The position numbers and the translations under genes were made by a program. A DNA stretch of 64,000 nt from Pratylenchus scribneri. Its lineage: Eukaryota; Nematoda; Chromadorea; Rhabditida; Pratylenchidae. How positions within the stretch are numbered: position 1 is the stretch's first letter; the number at the start of each line of letters is the position of its first letter. Where the stretch lies: the NCBI GenBank assembly GCA_030063045.1, contig JAQSEB010000033.1, positions 2,604,001 through 2,668,000 of the forward strand, in the 5' to 3' direction. The notes under the pieces are model-generated. The model was not told the origin of the DNA and made no database searches. It worked only from the letters and a program-made list of their open reading frames with translations. Positions 34,549-48,900 of the stretch are shown here, one piece after another.

Positions 34549-37106
34549 CCAAGTATTAATTAAATAGCAACAATGTAAGTTCAGTTTTTTGTATGAGGAT
34601 GATTGGAATGTTGGGGTAAGCAAACAACAAATCGAATTTTGAAATGATTGGCAAATGAAATGAAATAAAAAGTTATATGTAGGGATGACAAAAACAATGG
34701 AAAACTATAGCTCCTTCCCGTAAAAATTTGTTTGTTTGTTTTGTGAAATTTGCTTTTTTATTTGTTTGGAATAAATTGTTCACCGAGAAAAAGAAAAATT
34801 TTGGAATTTAGATTGTTTTATGGAATTGGCTTTTTGGTTGGAAGCCATTCTACTTTGAAAAGTTGTAAGGCCGTTATCATTGGAAAAAGTTGGAAAAACG
34901 GTCGATGGTTTAAAAGGAAAATGTGGAAATGAAACAAAAGATCGAAGGACGGATCGTATTCGTGGATGATTCATTCACAAATTCATTGTATTTGTTTGGA
35001 AATATTTGATGGTGGAGAATGGCAAGGATTATGGCAAAAAAGGACAAAAAGTTGTGCAGAAATTTGCAGAAGGAGAAAGGCAAAAAATGTGAAAATCTAA
35101 GGAGTGGAAACTGGATTTTTCTCATCAGCTTAAAACTCTCCAAAATGTGTGTTTAATCCGAAAATAATTCTCTTCAATATTTGGGTTCCTCAATTAAGGG
35201 AAAAATTTGAAGGTCGAAATTTAAAAATTTCGAAAGGTTGCCAATTTTTGGAAAAAATGGAGGGTGCATTTTTGGGTGTTTATTTAATCCGAAAATATAA
35301 TTCCTTATTTTATTGGCTTGCTAAAAACTGCGCGAAGGAATGGGATCTAAATTGGTGTGGAAAGTGGAAAGTTAAAGGGCGGAATACCATGGGACCTCTG
35401 AATGAAATGCTTGCAAAATGTGTACCGAATAAAATTGAAGAGGAATTTGACAAAAAGCGAAGGAAAAATCCTAAAAAAAAATGGCCGAGGATTCTTTTTC
35501 CATTTTGTTTTTCAAAATTGAAAAGCACAAACAAAACACAGGGAGAATGGGATTGTGGAAATTTTGAAAATAAAATGAAAGGGTGAGGGGAAATTTGGCC
35601 AAATGGAAGGGAAGAAAAAAGAGAAGAAGCAAAAAAATTTTTGCAACGGACGAAAAGCCAACAGCAAGGATCGAAGCAAAGTAAACATCGAAAAATGGGG
35701 GAAAGTATTCTCAAAAAAAATTTTGTAGAAATTTTAGAAAAGAGGCAAAAAAATAATGAGGCCAAGTGCCAAAATGTATCAAAAAATTCGTTAAAAATGG
35801 TAAAAAATTGTAGAAAAATAGCAAAAAAATAATGAGGCTAAAAGGTATCCGAAAATTCGAATAAATTTTTTAAAAATTTGTAGAAAAAAGGCAAAAATGA
35901 ATGAAGCCAAAAGGTAACAAAAAATTAGATTATTTTTTTTTTAAATTTGTAGAAAAATAGTCAAAAAATGAGGCCAAAAGATAACAATTGGATTGAAGAT
36001 GGCACAAAAATGAATGGATGAAATGAAGCAAATGGAATTAAATAGTCAAAAAAGGGATGGAGGATGGGGCACAAAAGTGGCAGAAATGAGATCAGCAAGA
36101 ATTTATTGGGACAGTGGCTTTGGCTAATTAAAATAATTTTGGAAAGTTCACAGCTGTGGGAGTGGATATACGCAATTTTGGAAAGTCAAAAAATGTACTT
36201 TGCATTACTAAATTTTTCGAATTGCAGCATTCGAATTTTAATGGAAGAAATATTAAGGGAAATGATAAAAATTATATGACCAAATTTTCAGAGCATAATT
36301 TTTGAAATTTATCTAATATGAGCCAGATTCCACCCAAAGGAAGATGCCTTCTGTCCTACTGAGTTAAAATTAGTCAAAACACCTCAATAGAGCTTTAATA
36401 AAGGTAATTTTGGACCAAAATTAATCCAAAAGGTTTAAGCTAATATCCATCTTATCCAAAATTGGGCCGATTTACAAATTAGTTGGCAAAATGCCGGATT
36501 CAATGTGAATCATTTTGAAAGTGGCATTTTTAACTGTAAAATTATTTTTGGCCAGCAACATTTTTAAGTGCAGATTTTTAAAAAAATCAACAGGGAAATA
36601 TAAAATAAATAATTTCTGATGATTTGGCCTTCATTCAAAATGGAAAAGGGCCAAGGCACCCGGCAGCGCATTTCGGTGGAATAGTCGGCTGATTGGATGG
36701 AAGCAAAATGGTTAAATGGATAGAGGGGGGAATAGGGAAATGGCCAAATCCATATTTGATGCATTAAAGATCAAAAGGACCAGGAAAAGCAAATCAGCAG
36801 AAAAAAAGGAAAAGCTGTGATTTGATCAAAAATCAAATAAAATTTACACTTTAAATGCCGTATTTTGCCCTAGGGAGAATTTGGGCATTTGAAGGGGAAA
36901 GTGAGAAGAGGTTTGATTATTGCCAGCGGCAATTTGCCAATAAAATTATTAAATTTATTCAAAATTTACTTCTCATAAAATAGGCAACCCATTTCGCCTA
37001 AACCAACCAACTAATAAGCCTAGGCCCTAACCGTCGTCCTTGCATGTGTATGGCCAAGTTATATGGTTTGAAAAGGTAGAAATTTTTTTCCCTATTTCTG
37101 CTACCG

Positions 37107-37212
37107 TATCTCCCCTACTAATGCCTCCCTAGAAGCATACCCCGCTTATTAAAGCATCAGCATCATCTGGAAGATCTGTAAAAAATAGTAGCCCCGGGGC
37201 CATTAATAGAAG
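37107..37212. repeat. M3-related repeat
   Basis: CCGTATCTCCCCTACTAATG on the left and AGCCCCGGGGCCATTAATAG followed by AAGAAATATGG on the right give the M3 inverted layout. Confidence 0.4.
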
Positions 37213-38394
37213 AAATATGGTAATTAAAAATGAGTATATCCTCAAATATGCCAATTCCCTGCAGGCAAATCGAAAATTGTGCTCCTTCCTCTTCCTTACT
37301 CAAATGAAAGAGGTACCATATTCTGCTTTCTTTTCATTTATAGCCTTGAGGAAAAAATTGTCACTTTTTGATGGGTTGATGAATAAATTGTTATAGAAAT
37401 TGATGAGATTTGTGTAATTTAAAATTATGGGTAGGGAAAAGCGGATCCCCGTGAATAGATGGATGCTTATAAGCTGATCGAATTTTGCCTACAAAAAAAG
37501 AAGGAAAAATAGTATAGGATTGGTTTGTTGGATGAAGGCGGGGAAAGGGGAACAAATTCCATTATACTTGAAAGAGCAACAATATAAAATTATTTGATGA
37601 TTAAACATTAAAAAAAAATGCTGCATTGGATCACGTGAAAAGGCAGCTAAATAGCCATAGGTTGGTTTAAAAAGAAATTTATTATAATTAAAAAAATAAT
37701 CAAAAATTTCTTAAATCATAAAATTTTTTAAATTTCTTAAAAAATAATCAAAGATTTTTTAAATTTTTTTTAAATAAATTTTAAAAATAATTATAAAATT
37801 TAATATTTTTTTAAAAAATAATCAAAAATTTAATATTTTTTTTTTAAATAATCAAAAATTTCATAAAAAATTTCTTAAAGAAATATCAAAAAAATATTGA
37901 AAAAATAAAAATTCTTCGCATAATTGACTGGCAAAATTGTCGAAATTGTTTATGGCCAATTGATGAATTATGGAATCGACAAAATCATGAATAAAAATAA
38001 TATAATTTAACATTTTTCCCCTTAAAAATGCGGAAATATTTATTACTAATAAAATTTAGCCTAATTTCTTAAGTAATTCAATTTAACAAGGAGCCAACGC
38101 CGGTCAAATGATTCATCCACCAAAAAAATGCATTAGAATTCGGAGGCTAAAAATAAATTCATGGACAATATTTTTGGATTTTTATCAATTTATTTATAGA
38201 TGAGAGGGAGAAGAAGAGTGTGGGAAGAAATTGAGGCCAAAAATGTGAAAATGAAATATATTCCCTCCGAAGAATGGGGCAAAACAACAAATGTTTGACA
38301 AATATAAAAATGGTCAAAATGAGAGGGAAAACATGAATCCAATTATTTGATGAATGGCAACATTTTTTAATTGTAAGCTAGAATATTTTGGCTA

Positions 38395-38775
38395 ATTAAA
38401 AAATGACATTGGCCGAAAACTTTTCGTGTCAAAAACAATCTGGCCATATAATTTGGCCAAAGATTTCTTTAAAATTAGTAATTATTATGCTTCATCCACC
38501 AGAGTACCCCGAAGGTCGGAGACGGATTCTTCTATTTCGGGGACGGGGTAGTGTATTTTCCGCCGGAGTGGCTAAAATGAAAGGGGGAGGACGAAAAATG
38601 GACCTTTTTTGGTTCCAAGTCCCAGACGGGGTCGGTGGCGTAATAGTTAAGCCTAAATCTTAAGTTAAACCAAAAATTTTAATCCAGAATCAAAATTTTT
38701 TCTTATGGCCAAGTTATATGGCCTCATAAAAAGATTATTTTTTAGCACGTAAAGTTTTTCGGTAAATTAATTATT
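38395..38775. mobile_element. Inverted-repeat family M4, copy 2, with GC-richer insert
   Basis: The left arm has GGCCGAAAACTTTTCGTGTC and GGCCATATAATTTGGCC. The right arm has GGCCAAGTTATATGGCC and CACGTAAAGTTTTTCGGT. Between them lies a GC-richer segment (CCCCGAAGGTCGGAGACGG) not found in the other copies. Confidence 0.55.
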
Positions 38776-41734
38776 TTCCAGATTAAAAATGATTCTTTGA
38801 TATTCAAGATTTTATCATTTGCCAATTTTGGACTAAATAATGCTTAAAAATGTATAATTTCAGAGGTTATGTAAAGAGGCGCGTGAGGCCTTTTTTGGCC
38901 ACCGCCCAGTCATCCGTGTGCGCGCGCGTCATCTTTGGGCAGGCGCCAAAATTGATAGGTGGCCATTTAAGGAATGAAGGAACTAAATGGCTTCTTTTTG
39001 CGTGCAGCTGAAAAATGGCACAAAAATATATTTGGCCTAAAAAAAGAAATTGCTGGGTAAAAGGTTGGCAGCATAAATTTAACAGAGAGGAACGAAGGCA
39101 AAAATAGACTGTGGAGGAAAAAGTGCCGTAGAAAAATGTAAGAAAGGCATCACGTATGGCATTAGGGTTGTCCAAAGTCAGTTTTAAAGGTTTATTTTTA
39201 AATCCGGGTTCCGATTTTAAAAATGTCCCCAATTTCGGTTTTAAAATACATCTATTTTTTGAAATCGAACCGACTTTGGAAAGTCCTTGATGCCATTGCC
39301 ACCCTAAAAACTCAATGGAAAAACAAAGAGGTGAGTGGCACATCCGTAAGGAGGAGAAGGAATTTTTGGGGTTGGATGGCACTGGCATTGAAGAATGTGG
39401 ATCTTTGCAAAAAGCATGGGAAAGAGGCTGGCAATACCGGCGGGAAGGCAACGAGGAATGTGCTTTAAAAGGGGAAAAGGAAGGGGACTTGGCCACTTGC
39501 AAAAATTCAACAAACAATCCCGCGGGCGTGGGGATGAGAAGAATGTGAAAGGATTTTGCTGCATTTGCAGCCAAGGGTAAAATGGTGAAGTAGGCATTTG
39601 GGAAAGGAGCGTCTGGCGGCCCAAAAAGAATGTGGAAAATATGCGGGAAATGTCGAGAGAAGAAGCCATTTTTTGTTAAATTTCTTTGCAAAAATTTTTT
39701 ACTAAAAAACGGTAAATTGAGGAAAAGCATTAAGCCTAATTGTAAAGGAAATATAATATAAATGTAAAGAAAAAAGGAAAATGTGGCAGAAGCTGCAAAA
39801 ATTAGCAAATATCTTTCGATTTTGCAGCCATAGAATACCGTAGGGTAAGCCACTTTTGCTGAAACTTGGCCTAATTTTTAGTCCATCGAATGCCTTCACC
39901 TAAATCGCTATTTTTATTAGCTGGATGAACTTGCCTCAGAAATTATGGCCATAAAAACTGTTTTTCGGCATTTTTTGCCCTATAATTCATATTTGGCATC
40001 CTATAGACTAAAAGTAGGCAAAATTTCATCAAAAGTGACCGCAATTAAGGTGAGGGACTTCCCTATAAAGAAAAGGGGCAATAGAGGCATCAGTCTGGCT
40101 ACGAACAAAGCTTTTTTATGGCTCCAAAACATTTGAGAAATGGAAAGGAGTTTGATGGGTGGATTGGGGGAATACTTCAAGAAAAAGGGGAAATGGGTTT
40201 TGCATTTGCAGCACAAAAAAATGGCGGAGAGGAGAAGCGGACCAAAAAAGGCGACGGGGAAAGGAGGCGAATTGGCCCAAAACCGTAGCCAAAAGAAAAT
40301 GTGGAAAGAAGGTGGAAGATGTTTTGTGTGGAAGAGGGCAAAAAGGTGAACGACGGGAGGCGGAATGGAAAAAAAATATTGTGGGCCGAAACGGTGAAGG
40401 ACATATGTTGCTTTTGGCCCAGCCAGCAGCTGCTTTGCTTCTTTTTGCTGTGTTGCTGTTTTCGTCTTTTTCCCCCATGACAGTGGCGGCTGGCTGCAAT
40501 GCGAAGTGGCGACGGTGGCTAACGGGTGGCTGCCCATTTTGCACTCCTCCGTGTCCTCCTCCTCTTTTGCTGTGTTTTAGCCATTTTTGTTCCTCCTTCT
40601 TTCATTCCAACCCCCTCCTCCCCTCACTCAATTGATGTCCGCCTTCCAAATTGCCAGCCGCCCTTTTCTTTCCCTTCCCATTTTTTGTGAAAGGGAGTTG
40701 TCACGAGAGTTGGCCGAAATAACAAATGGCTGCCTTCGCCTTCCCTTCTCTACATAGAGGCGATGTTTTGAAGCTAGCAAGGCGCTTGAGGCGGCTGCAA
40801 TCTGCTGACAGTGAGCGGCTGGCAGAAAAAAAAGGCGATCTCTATAGGAAAGAGAGGGAATAAATAGAGAGGAAATTTTCTCAATGGGGTTTTTTGCATT
40901 TCTGAATGAGTGAACGTCGACTGAAAATGTTTTTGGAAAATGCTGAAGAGTGTCGTTGCAACTGCGAATGCGGCCATTGGAAATTGTGGAATTGATTGGA
41001 GGCAGTGAGAAGGAAAAGAAGGCGAACTCTCGGCTGGCAGCAAATAAAGAAAAGGGCTGGTAAAAGGGAAAGTGGTCGGCTGGCAGAAATCAGAGGAAAA
41101 AAGGATTCGATAAATTGGAGAGCGGCTGGAAATAAAGATGGCCTTGAGAAAAGCCGGCTGCTGACAGAAATGGAGAGAAAACGATGTTCGCTTCGTTCTT
41201 TGCTTATCAATTCTCTCGGAGCGCCTCGCCAACATTCAATCTCGACGAATTTGGGTTCCTTTCTGTGCCTTTTCTTTTCCCTATTCTTTCACGTCCATTT
41301 TTCCACTCTTCCACGTAGGCCAAAGCCTTTCACGGTCTCCATCATCAGTATTTATTTGGCCATTTCTCTTTTCTCTTTCTCTATAAACGTTATTCCCAAT
41401 TCCAATGGCTGTCCATATTTTTCGCCCTTTTGTTGGCAGCGTTGCATTCTTGCTGCTGCTAGTTAGATATAAGCAAAAAGCAGCCCGCATCCTACTCTTG
41501 AAGCCCCTTTTTAGGGAATTTTGCATCAGCAGCAGGAATACAAAAAAATTGGTGGAAATGAATGGGGTAAATGGCTATTCAGAAATAATGGAGCCTAATA
41601 AGGATTTTTTCCTCCAAAATGGAAAGGAATAGGAGGGGAAGAAAATTTTGATTTTGGCTATCGGCAATTTATATAGATAAATTGGAAAATAAAAATACTG
41701 TAATGAGAGAATTTGCACCGTTTATCTAAAACTT

Positions 41735-42148
41735 TTTGTGTTTTCACTTATTAGAATAATTCCGCCTGTTTTGTGTTTCCGCCTAGAATAATTCCGCCTG
41801 TTTTGTGTTTTCGCCTAGAATAATTCCGCCTGTTTATGTTTTCGCTTAGAATAATTCCGCCTGTTTGTGTTTTCGCTTAGAATAATTCCGCCTGTTTTGT
41901 GTTTTCGCCTAGAATAATTCCGCCTGTTTGTGTTTTCGCTTAGAATAATTCCGCCTGTTTGTGTTTTCGCTTAGAATAATTCCGCCTGTTTGTGTTTTCG
42001 CTTAGAATAATTCCGCCTTTTTATGTTTTCGCTTAGAATATTTCCGCCTATTTTGTGTTTTCGCTTAGAATAATTTCGCCTTTTTTTTTGTTTTCGCTTA
42101 GAATAATTCCGCCTGTTTTGTGTTTTCCCTAATTTCGCCTGTATTTTC
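41735..42148. repeat. 32-bp minisatellite, array 3
   Basis: About 12 units with plus-strand core TTCGCTTAGAATAATTCCGC lie within the 13.4-kb non-coding block. Several units have CGCCTAG in place of CGCTTAG. Confidence 0.95.
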
Positions 42149-42962
42149 TATTTTCCTTTTCATATCGATTTGATTTTAGCTAAAATACAAAAAGATATTT
42201 AAAAATTAAAAATGAAGGAGAGGGAAAAGTGCAAATGTACTATGCGCTCAAAAACATTCCGTTTTTACTAAAATATTTTTGGGATGGCTTCATAGAAATG
42301 TTTTGAATGCATCACAAAACCTCAATGATAGGAATGCATCGGGACGGATTGTGTTGGGATCAAAAATTAGCCAAATTGAAAAATTATTCTCCTTGTTTAT
42401 ATTGCATATTTTAATGTGGATGAGGGAGGGGATAAGCTAAAGAGATTGATACTGTGAATGAAGATGATACTTATTCATTAGGGAATGTTGGGGGCGGTGA
42501 AAAAATATCGAATGGAAAAAACCATAAAAATATAAATAATCTCATTTGGACTTTTGCCAGCATACGGAATGACCGTATAAGGATGAAAATTGGAATTTGC
42601 CAAGTCCCAGTAAAAATCAAATTTTTTTTATAACTAAGCTTTTAGATAATAAGGCAAATTCAAAGGCACCATTCCAAGGCGGAAGACCCCGAACCGAAAT
42701 TAAGAGATTTATCAATCCTTTGATAATTAGAAAAACGCTATCATCTAGGAGGGTAAGATGGCCAATTCGCTAGGGTCAGAAGGGCCCAAAAAGGAAATAT
42801 TTAGATTTGCTAATAAGCTCAAATTTTAATAAGGCTTATTAGGCCTTGGATAAGGATTAAGGAATATGCCAGAATAGGATTGGGGCTTTAAATTTAACGC
42901 AAACATCAAAGGAATGCAAGAGAATTGTGCCAAATGCCAATCAGCCCAAAAAATGTGCCAAC

Positions 42963-45900
42963 CTTTCTGGCCTCCATTGGCATTGGCAATTCGATTGAAC
43001 AGGCCACTGCCTTGACGCATTGGTGACAAAATGGGAGGCGGAGTGTACGGTTTGAGTGGGGCCATCAACGATGAGGAGGGATGATGATGGTCCAAAAGTG
43101 TGGATGGATGGCGGCAAGGGGAACGCAATTGTGAGGGAAAACGCCTCAAGGAATGGACAAGGGAGGCGGCTGATTGTGTCCGACTGCCGGATTGACCGGA
43201 GCAAGGTGGCCATACAGTAGACTGAAAAATGTGTAAATTTAGTATTTATGGGTTTTCTACAATTTTTATTCCTTAAGGACAGTAAAATTTTAAGCCAAAC
43301 ACATTCTCCTTAACAAGGTAGTTATGGCATTATTGATTGTACCGCTTTTTAGACCAAAACACAACGAGGCAATGGCCAATTTTGGAAGGCAATATGCAAT
43401 TTTAAAGCCCAAAGTTTCCTCTATAAAGTGGCTTTATTAAATGCAATAAAATTTAACCCTTAATAAAAGTTAAATTCCTTTGAATATAATAAACCCGAAT
43501 TATGGAGGTAATTCCGCTTATTTATAAAATATTTTAAATTTTGCAAAAATTAGAAAGGCCAATTTATAGAGGAGATTTAGTGCTTTAAAATGGGATATCG
43601 CCTTCCAAAATTGATTGATTCCTTTTTAAGATATGGCCTAAAGAATGCACAGGTATTCAATCGGTGGTACCGTATTGTGTCCTTTTTCGACAGAAGGTTC
43701 CTTATATATTTCTTGGGTTGCCTTCACCTTTGTGCGTCGATGCTCTTCAGAATTGTCGGGATGAAGGCTGCCCATTTGGCGGTACTCCATTGGTCCACCA
43801 AATGTTGATGCAGCCGAAGGCGAATGATGCCCACCACTGCCAACATTCTGATGATGGCCCATTGAATGGGGGAATTGTTGGGCCATATTGTTGGGAGCAG
43901 AAGAGGGCGAAGAACGCGAACAATTCAACGGCAACATCGCGGTGGACATTGAACGATGGCGTTCCGGAGATAGGTGTGGATGGTGGCCATAATGGCCACC
44001 GCCATTCAAAAGACCATTGCCACCATTTGGATCAAGTCCTGCCCCATATCCGCTGTTGGCATTCAACACCGGTGAATGATGTGTGTGATGATGGGACTGG
44101 GGCGATATTTGATGTTGGGAATGGAATGCATGATCATTGCTGGAATGGGAAAACTTGGAATTACAAAGTGAAATATTCAACCAATAAGAAAAAAATGAAT
44201 TTGCAGAAAATTTTTCGTGTCGAAAATAATCTTTTTAGTCCATATAATTTGACCATAGACAAAATTTTAGGGCTTATTAGGATTAAGTTTAGGGTTTAGT
44301 TAAAATTAGGGCTTAATTTTCAGAGCATAAAGGATTGATTTTGCCAGTTATATATTATTGTCTCAAAAATTATTTTTGGATAAGAAAAATTTTTGACAGA
44401 GTAGCAAACAGAAGGTATTTTTTAAATTAATTGAATGATTAAATTCATATCAAATACTTATATAAAAAATTCAAAATTCGACATATTTTGAATAAATATT
44501 CCAATTAAATAAACTATAGTATTATTTTCAGACAAAATATTGTTATTCCTAAAGGCATAAATCAGGGAGAATGAAGTTGCCTTTCTTCATTACCGTATTT
44601 AAATACAGTCCATTAAAATTTTAATAGTTTTCTAATTTTAATAGATTCACACAATTTTCAATTAATTTTATCTGCTAATATTTATTTTCGACACTCACAA
44701 ATGCAAAGCTGGCATGGATTCCTTGCGTAATGGTTGATGATGTTGTTGTTGTTGTTGCCATCCATATTGGGATGGATGTTGGTGGTGGAATTGTTGGGAA
44801 TGCTCCCAATTTGTAGGTCGGCTAAATCCGGTGCCACCACCACCAAATTGGCCAAATTGTTGTTGCGGGTGAAGATTGGATGGAGAAGCATATTCCTGTT
44901 GGATTGAGGGATATTAGAGATGTTGTATTAAAATTAAAAAGTCATTTGGCCCATATTTCCACATTTATAATTTAATTCATGAAACACAAAACAGAAGGAC
45001 TTAATCTAAGAACATTAAAACATCAGAATTAATCTAAGCGAAAACACAAACAGGCGGAATTATTCTAGGCGAAAACACAAAACAGGCGGAATTATTCTAG
45101 GCGAAAACACAAAACAGGCGGAATTATTCTAAGCGAAAACACAAAACAGGCGGAATTATTCTAAGCGAAAACACAAAACAGGCGGAATTATTCTAAGCGA
45201 AAACACAAAACAGGCGGAATTATTCTAAGCGAAAACACAAGACAGTCGGAATTATTCTAAGTAAGCGAAAACACAAAATAGGCGGAATTATTCTTATAAG
45301 CGAAAACACAAACAGGCGGAATTATTCTAAGCGAAAACACAAAACAGGCGGAATTATTCTAAGCGGAAACACAAAACAGGCGGAATTATTCTAGGCGAAA
45401 CTATTGAAATTAAATTAGATGTAGACCTATAGGAAATCATCATGGAACTTATTAATTTTTGACAAATAATACAGTATATAAATAGGCGAAATGCCCTTGA
45501 AGAAAAATGATCATATCCTCCCTCAAATTGATTAAATAATTTATTACCGATGAGGAGGGCATTTGGCTGCTGCCAAATTGTTGCTCACCAACAAATTGTT
45601 GGCAATGTGAAGGATGCTGCAAATTTACAGGTCTAGCCGATTGATGATGGCCAATGGAATTTGGTTGTTGATTTGGATTCAGGTGATGGCCTTGTTGATG
45701 CAAAATTGTGGGTGAAGATGTTTGTTGTACAGCTGCAGAAGGCGATGTAAAATATGCGCTAAAATTTGGAGGGGAAATATAAATTACTTTTACTTTATTC
45801 AAAATTTTATGATTTGCAGAGGGAATTTTTGGTAGGGAGATCCAAAATTCCAAAATTTTGTCTGCTTTTTCGTTCTATCCAAAATCCAACTGAACAAATT

Positions 45901-48900
45901 CGAATGCAGGACAATGCCCTTTCTTTGTATTCAAAATTATTATTAACAATTTTTGTGCGCTGCACTATTTAAAATAAGCTTTAAATATTCCAATTGGCCG
46001 AAAATGTTGGTACATTCAATTTCATTGTGGAAGGCTATGGAGGTAAGAATGCCTCGATGAAATTGGAGGAATGCGCGAAAAATTTTAAACGAATGGAAGG
46101 AAATTAATTTTATAGTATTGGACTTGAAAAAATGTGGAATGCGTTTACAGAAAATATTTTTATGATTGATTGGGCAAATAAAAAAATTTTTGGATGAATT
46201 TATGGACAAAAATAGAAAAAAAAGAAGAAAGTGGAAAGGGATGGACACTTTCGAGGGCGAATATTATTTTTGCCCAAATTGAACTAATTTTGGCCTACAA
46301 ATACGGTCAAAATTGTTTAAAAAAGGCCATTCGGCTATTCTCGTCCAGAAAAGCGGAATATTAATTGAAGTGGGATCATCCTTGAAGGAATTTGTAAATA
46401 AAAGGTAATTGCGGAATAAAATGACAAGACTGATTTGATTGAATTGGAATGGCTGGGAATTTTGCCCAGAGCCAAAAAGCCATTCAAATGAGATGGGCAA
46501 TGTGGGGGATGCCGATGATTTTGTGGCCGTCTGATGCCGAAAATCTCGAGGGAATGAATGAATATGATGATGGGATATAGGGTGAGGTTGGCCATAAATG
46601 CATTCAGTCTAATTCAATTTTCGAATGACCTTTTTGAGTGTGCTTTTTCATTTTTAATTTTTTTTTGCAATATAGGGAGAATTTATAATAATTTATTTTA
46701 GCCTTTAAATATGCTAAACTAAAAATGGCCTAGCATAAAATTGACTAAATAAAAACATTAAATTTTTATTAAAATCGAAGGCAATAAAAAGTTTGCCTTT
46801 CATCGAATTTTGACTTTCAAGTTTTAAAGTCATTTATGACATATGGCCTAATTGTAAGGGCTCTTCAATTTATCCTTTTTAAGGTTAGGAATTAGCCATA
46901 GAGCAGGTGGAATATGCATTTTGGGCCAATTAGAGAAGGAGGAGAAATGTTTTATATGGCCATTAAAAATATCAAATGCCTGGAAAATTGACAAATGGAA
47001 AAAGGAAGGGAAGAAATATGAAGAAGACCGACTGCATTCTGAATTGTGGTTTGAATTTGGGGAATACACATAGGGGAAGGAAGGGGTTTTGCGGGGGTTT
47101 CGATGATATGGAAGGGAGAGGGAGAATATGGAGTAAAAAATGTTGGGGGATGGTTTTTTCTTGTTTACAACGGCCAGTGGCGGCTGGCAACAAGCTCCCC
47201 TTTCCCTTTTGAATGTTCACATCAATATTGGGGAACACAACGAAATGGCCAATTTTCAGCTGTCCCTTTTGGCAAAAGATAAAAAAGGAATGGAAAGGGA
47301 ATACAGAATCAGCAAAAGGGGGAATGTTTTACCTGTGCCCAATGGTTTGGTTCCCTTTTGCTTTTTTTTAGGTTCTCCGCAAAACTCTCTTGGGTCTCGG
47401 GGGGGTCGATGGCGACGGCCACTTTCTCGTTTGGCCCCCTGCTTTGTAAGGCCCACAAATATTTTGGAAAGATGAGGGGTGGGTGGCTGTTGCTGATTGC
47501 AAACGCGAATGGAATGGAAGGGGCCAAAACTGCAATAGCACACAGCAACTGAAGGGAAAAAAGAAATTTCAATGGCCTCGTTCCCCTCTCTCCCCTCTCG
47601 CCTAAACTTCACATTTTATAGTTTTTTGCCTCCAGCATCAATAGAGGCGGCTGGCAGTTGAGGCGGCTGGCAGCAGCAGAGGCGAGCGGCTGGCGGGAAT
47701 GTGAATGGAGGCCGCTTATCTTTTTTGTTTTGTTTTCTTGCCTCCCATTCTCATCAATGGACGGCCGCGTGAAATTTCTTTGGGGCCAAAATGACAAGTG
47801 GCGTCGAGAAGAGGGAAAGGGAAAATGTAATGGGAAAAAATACGAGGCAGCCGGCAAAAGACAGCCATCAATGGCCAAGAATTGATGAGGGAAGAAGGGA
47901 CAAGAGCATAGCAGTAACGCTGGAGGGGAAATGTGGGAATGGGGACATATAGAAAGGGAAATCAATTTGACGGTGGGCAAATCGATCAGCAGCAATTCCA
48001 TATAGAATTGGCCTTGGGGTGGGAAAATGTATTGCCTAAAGGGCAAACAAATAGGGATGAGAGGAGCAAGAAAAATTTATCCGGAAGCTTAAATCCAATT
48101 GATGGCTTAATATAAATTTAACCATTTTCTCGCCTTGCCACTTTAGAAATTGGCCAAGATTGTGAAAATTCGGATTAAATTGATGGAGTAGGGCAAATCG
48201 AAGTAAGAAGAATCATTCTTTTTGGCTATAACTTAACAAGGAAGTAATCAATTCTGGAAGGCGATATGCCATTTTAAAGCTCTAAATGCCCTCTAAAAAG
48301 TGGCTTAATTACTAATTTTTGAAATTTAAAATAATTTGTAAAATAAAGGAGTTTTACTCAGAAATTCATGTTTATTTCATTCAAAGATATATAACTTTTT
48401 TTAATGGTAGATTTAACAAATTTTAAATAAAGCCATTTTGAAGAGGAAACTTTGGGCTTTAAAATGGTATATCGCCTTCCTAATTTGGCGAATGCCTTGC
48501 TGTGCTATGGCCAAAGGAATGGCACACGTATAGAATTGGCAATAATGAATAGTCCCAATCGTGGACAAAAATAGGCCTCCTTTAAAAAGGATTTGAATGA
48601 TCAGCTTATTTATTGTAAATTTGAGCGTAAAACTTTTATTTTTATTGTTTTTTTTTTCTCAATGCTAAATTAACAAAAATTATAATTAAATGAAAAGCCA
48701 TGTGATCAGGAGTAGAAACTAAATAGATAACCCTCCCTAAATTATGCAAAATGTATAATTTTTAGATTTGAAATTGTACTTTTGTTCCCTCTCAATATTT
48801 TAAATAATAATTATCATCCATAAAAATAAAAATGGCTTTGCACTTTTTGTTTTTTCAGCCACCCTCCCCTCCACCCAAAAATGCTAAGTAAAAGGCATTG

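Larger units (their letters stand above)
29575..42962. other. 13.4-kb non-coding block, probably one giant intron
   Basis: No exon series on either strand could be built. The block contains three M1, one M2, two M3 and one M4 element, one 32-bp minisatellite array, a three-fold degenerate tandem repeat (32180-33720) and A-rich low-complexity DNA around 35600-38000. The flanking minus-strand exons have compatible phases (1 into 1), which supports the reading as a single intron. The largest open frame (38867-39853, minus) has no recognisable domain. Confidence 0.6.

Noticed and set aside
35149..35586. 145-codon Lys-rich ORF on the plus strand
   Set aside because: It lies in A-rich DNA with a matching Phe-rich frame on the other strand. 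No family resemblance or splice structure was seen.
38867..39853. 328-codon open frame on the minus strand
   Set aside because: It is rich in Phe, Leu, Ser and Pro, as expected from reading the complement of A/G-rich DNA. It shows no domain, signal or splice context and lies in the repeat-filled block. Transcript or homology data would be needed to revive it.
40001..40635. Overlapping open frames of 140-180 codons on both strands
   Set aside because: Several frames are open at once in A/G-skewed DNA, and compositions are low complexity. No conserved motif was seen.
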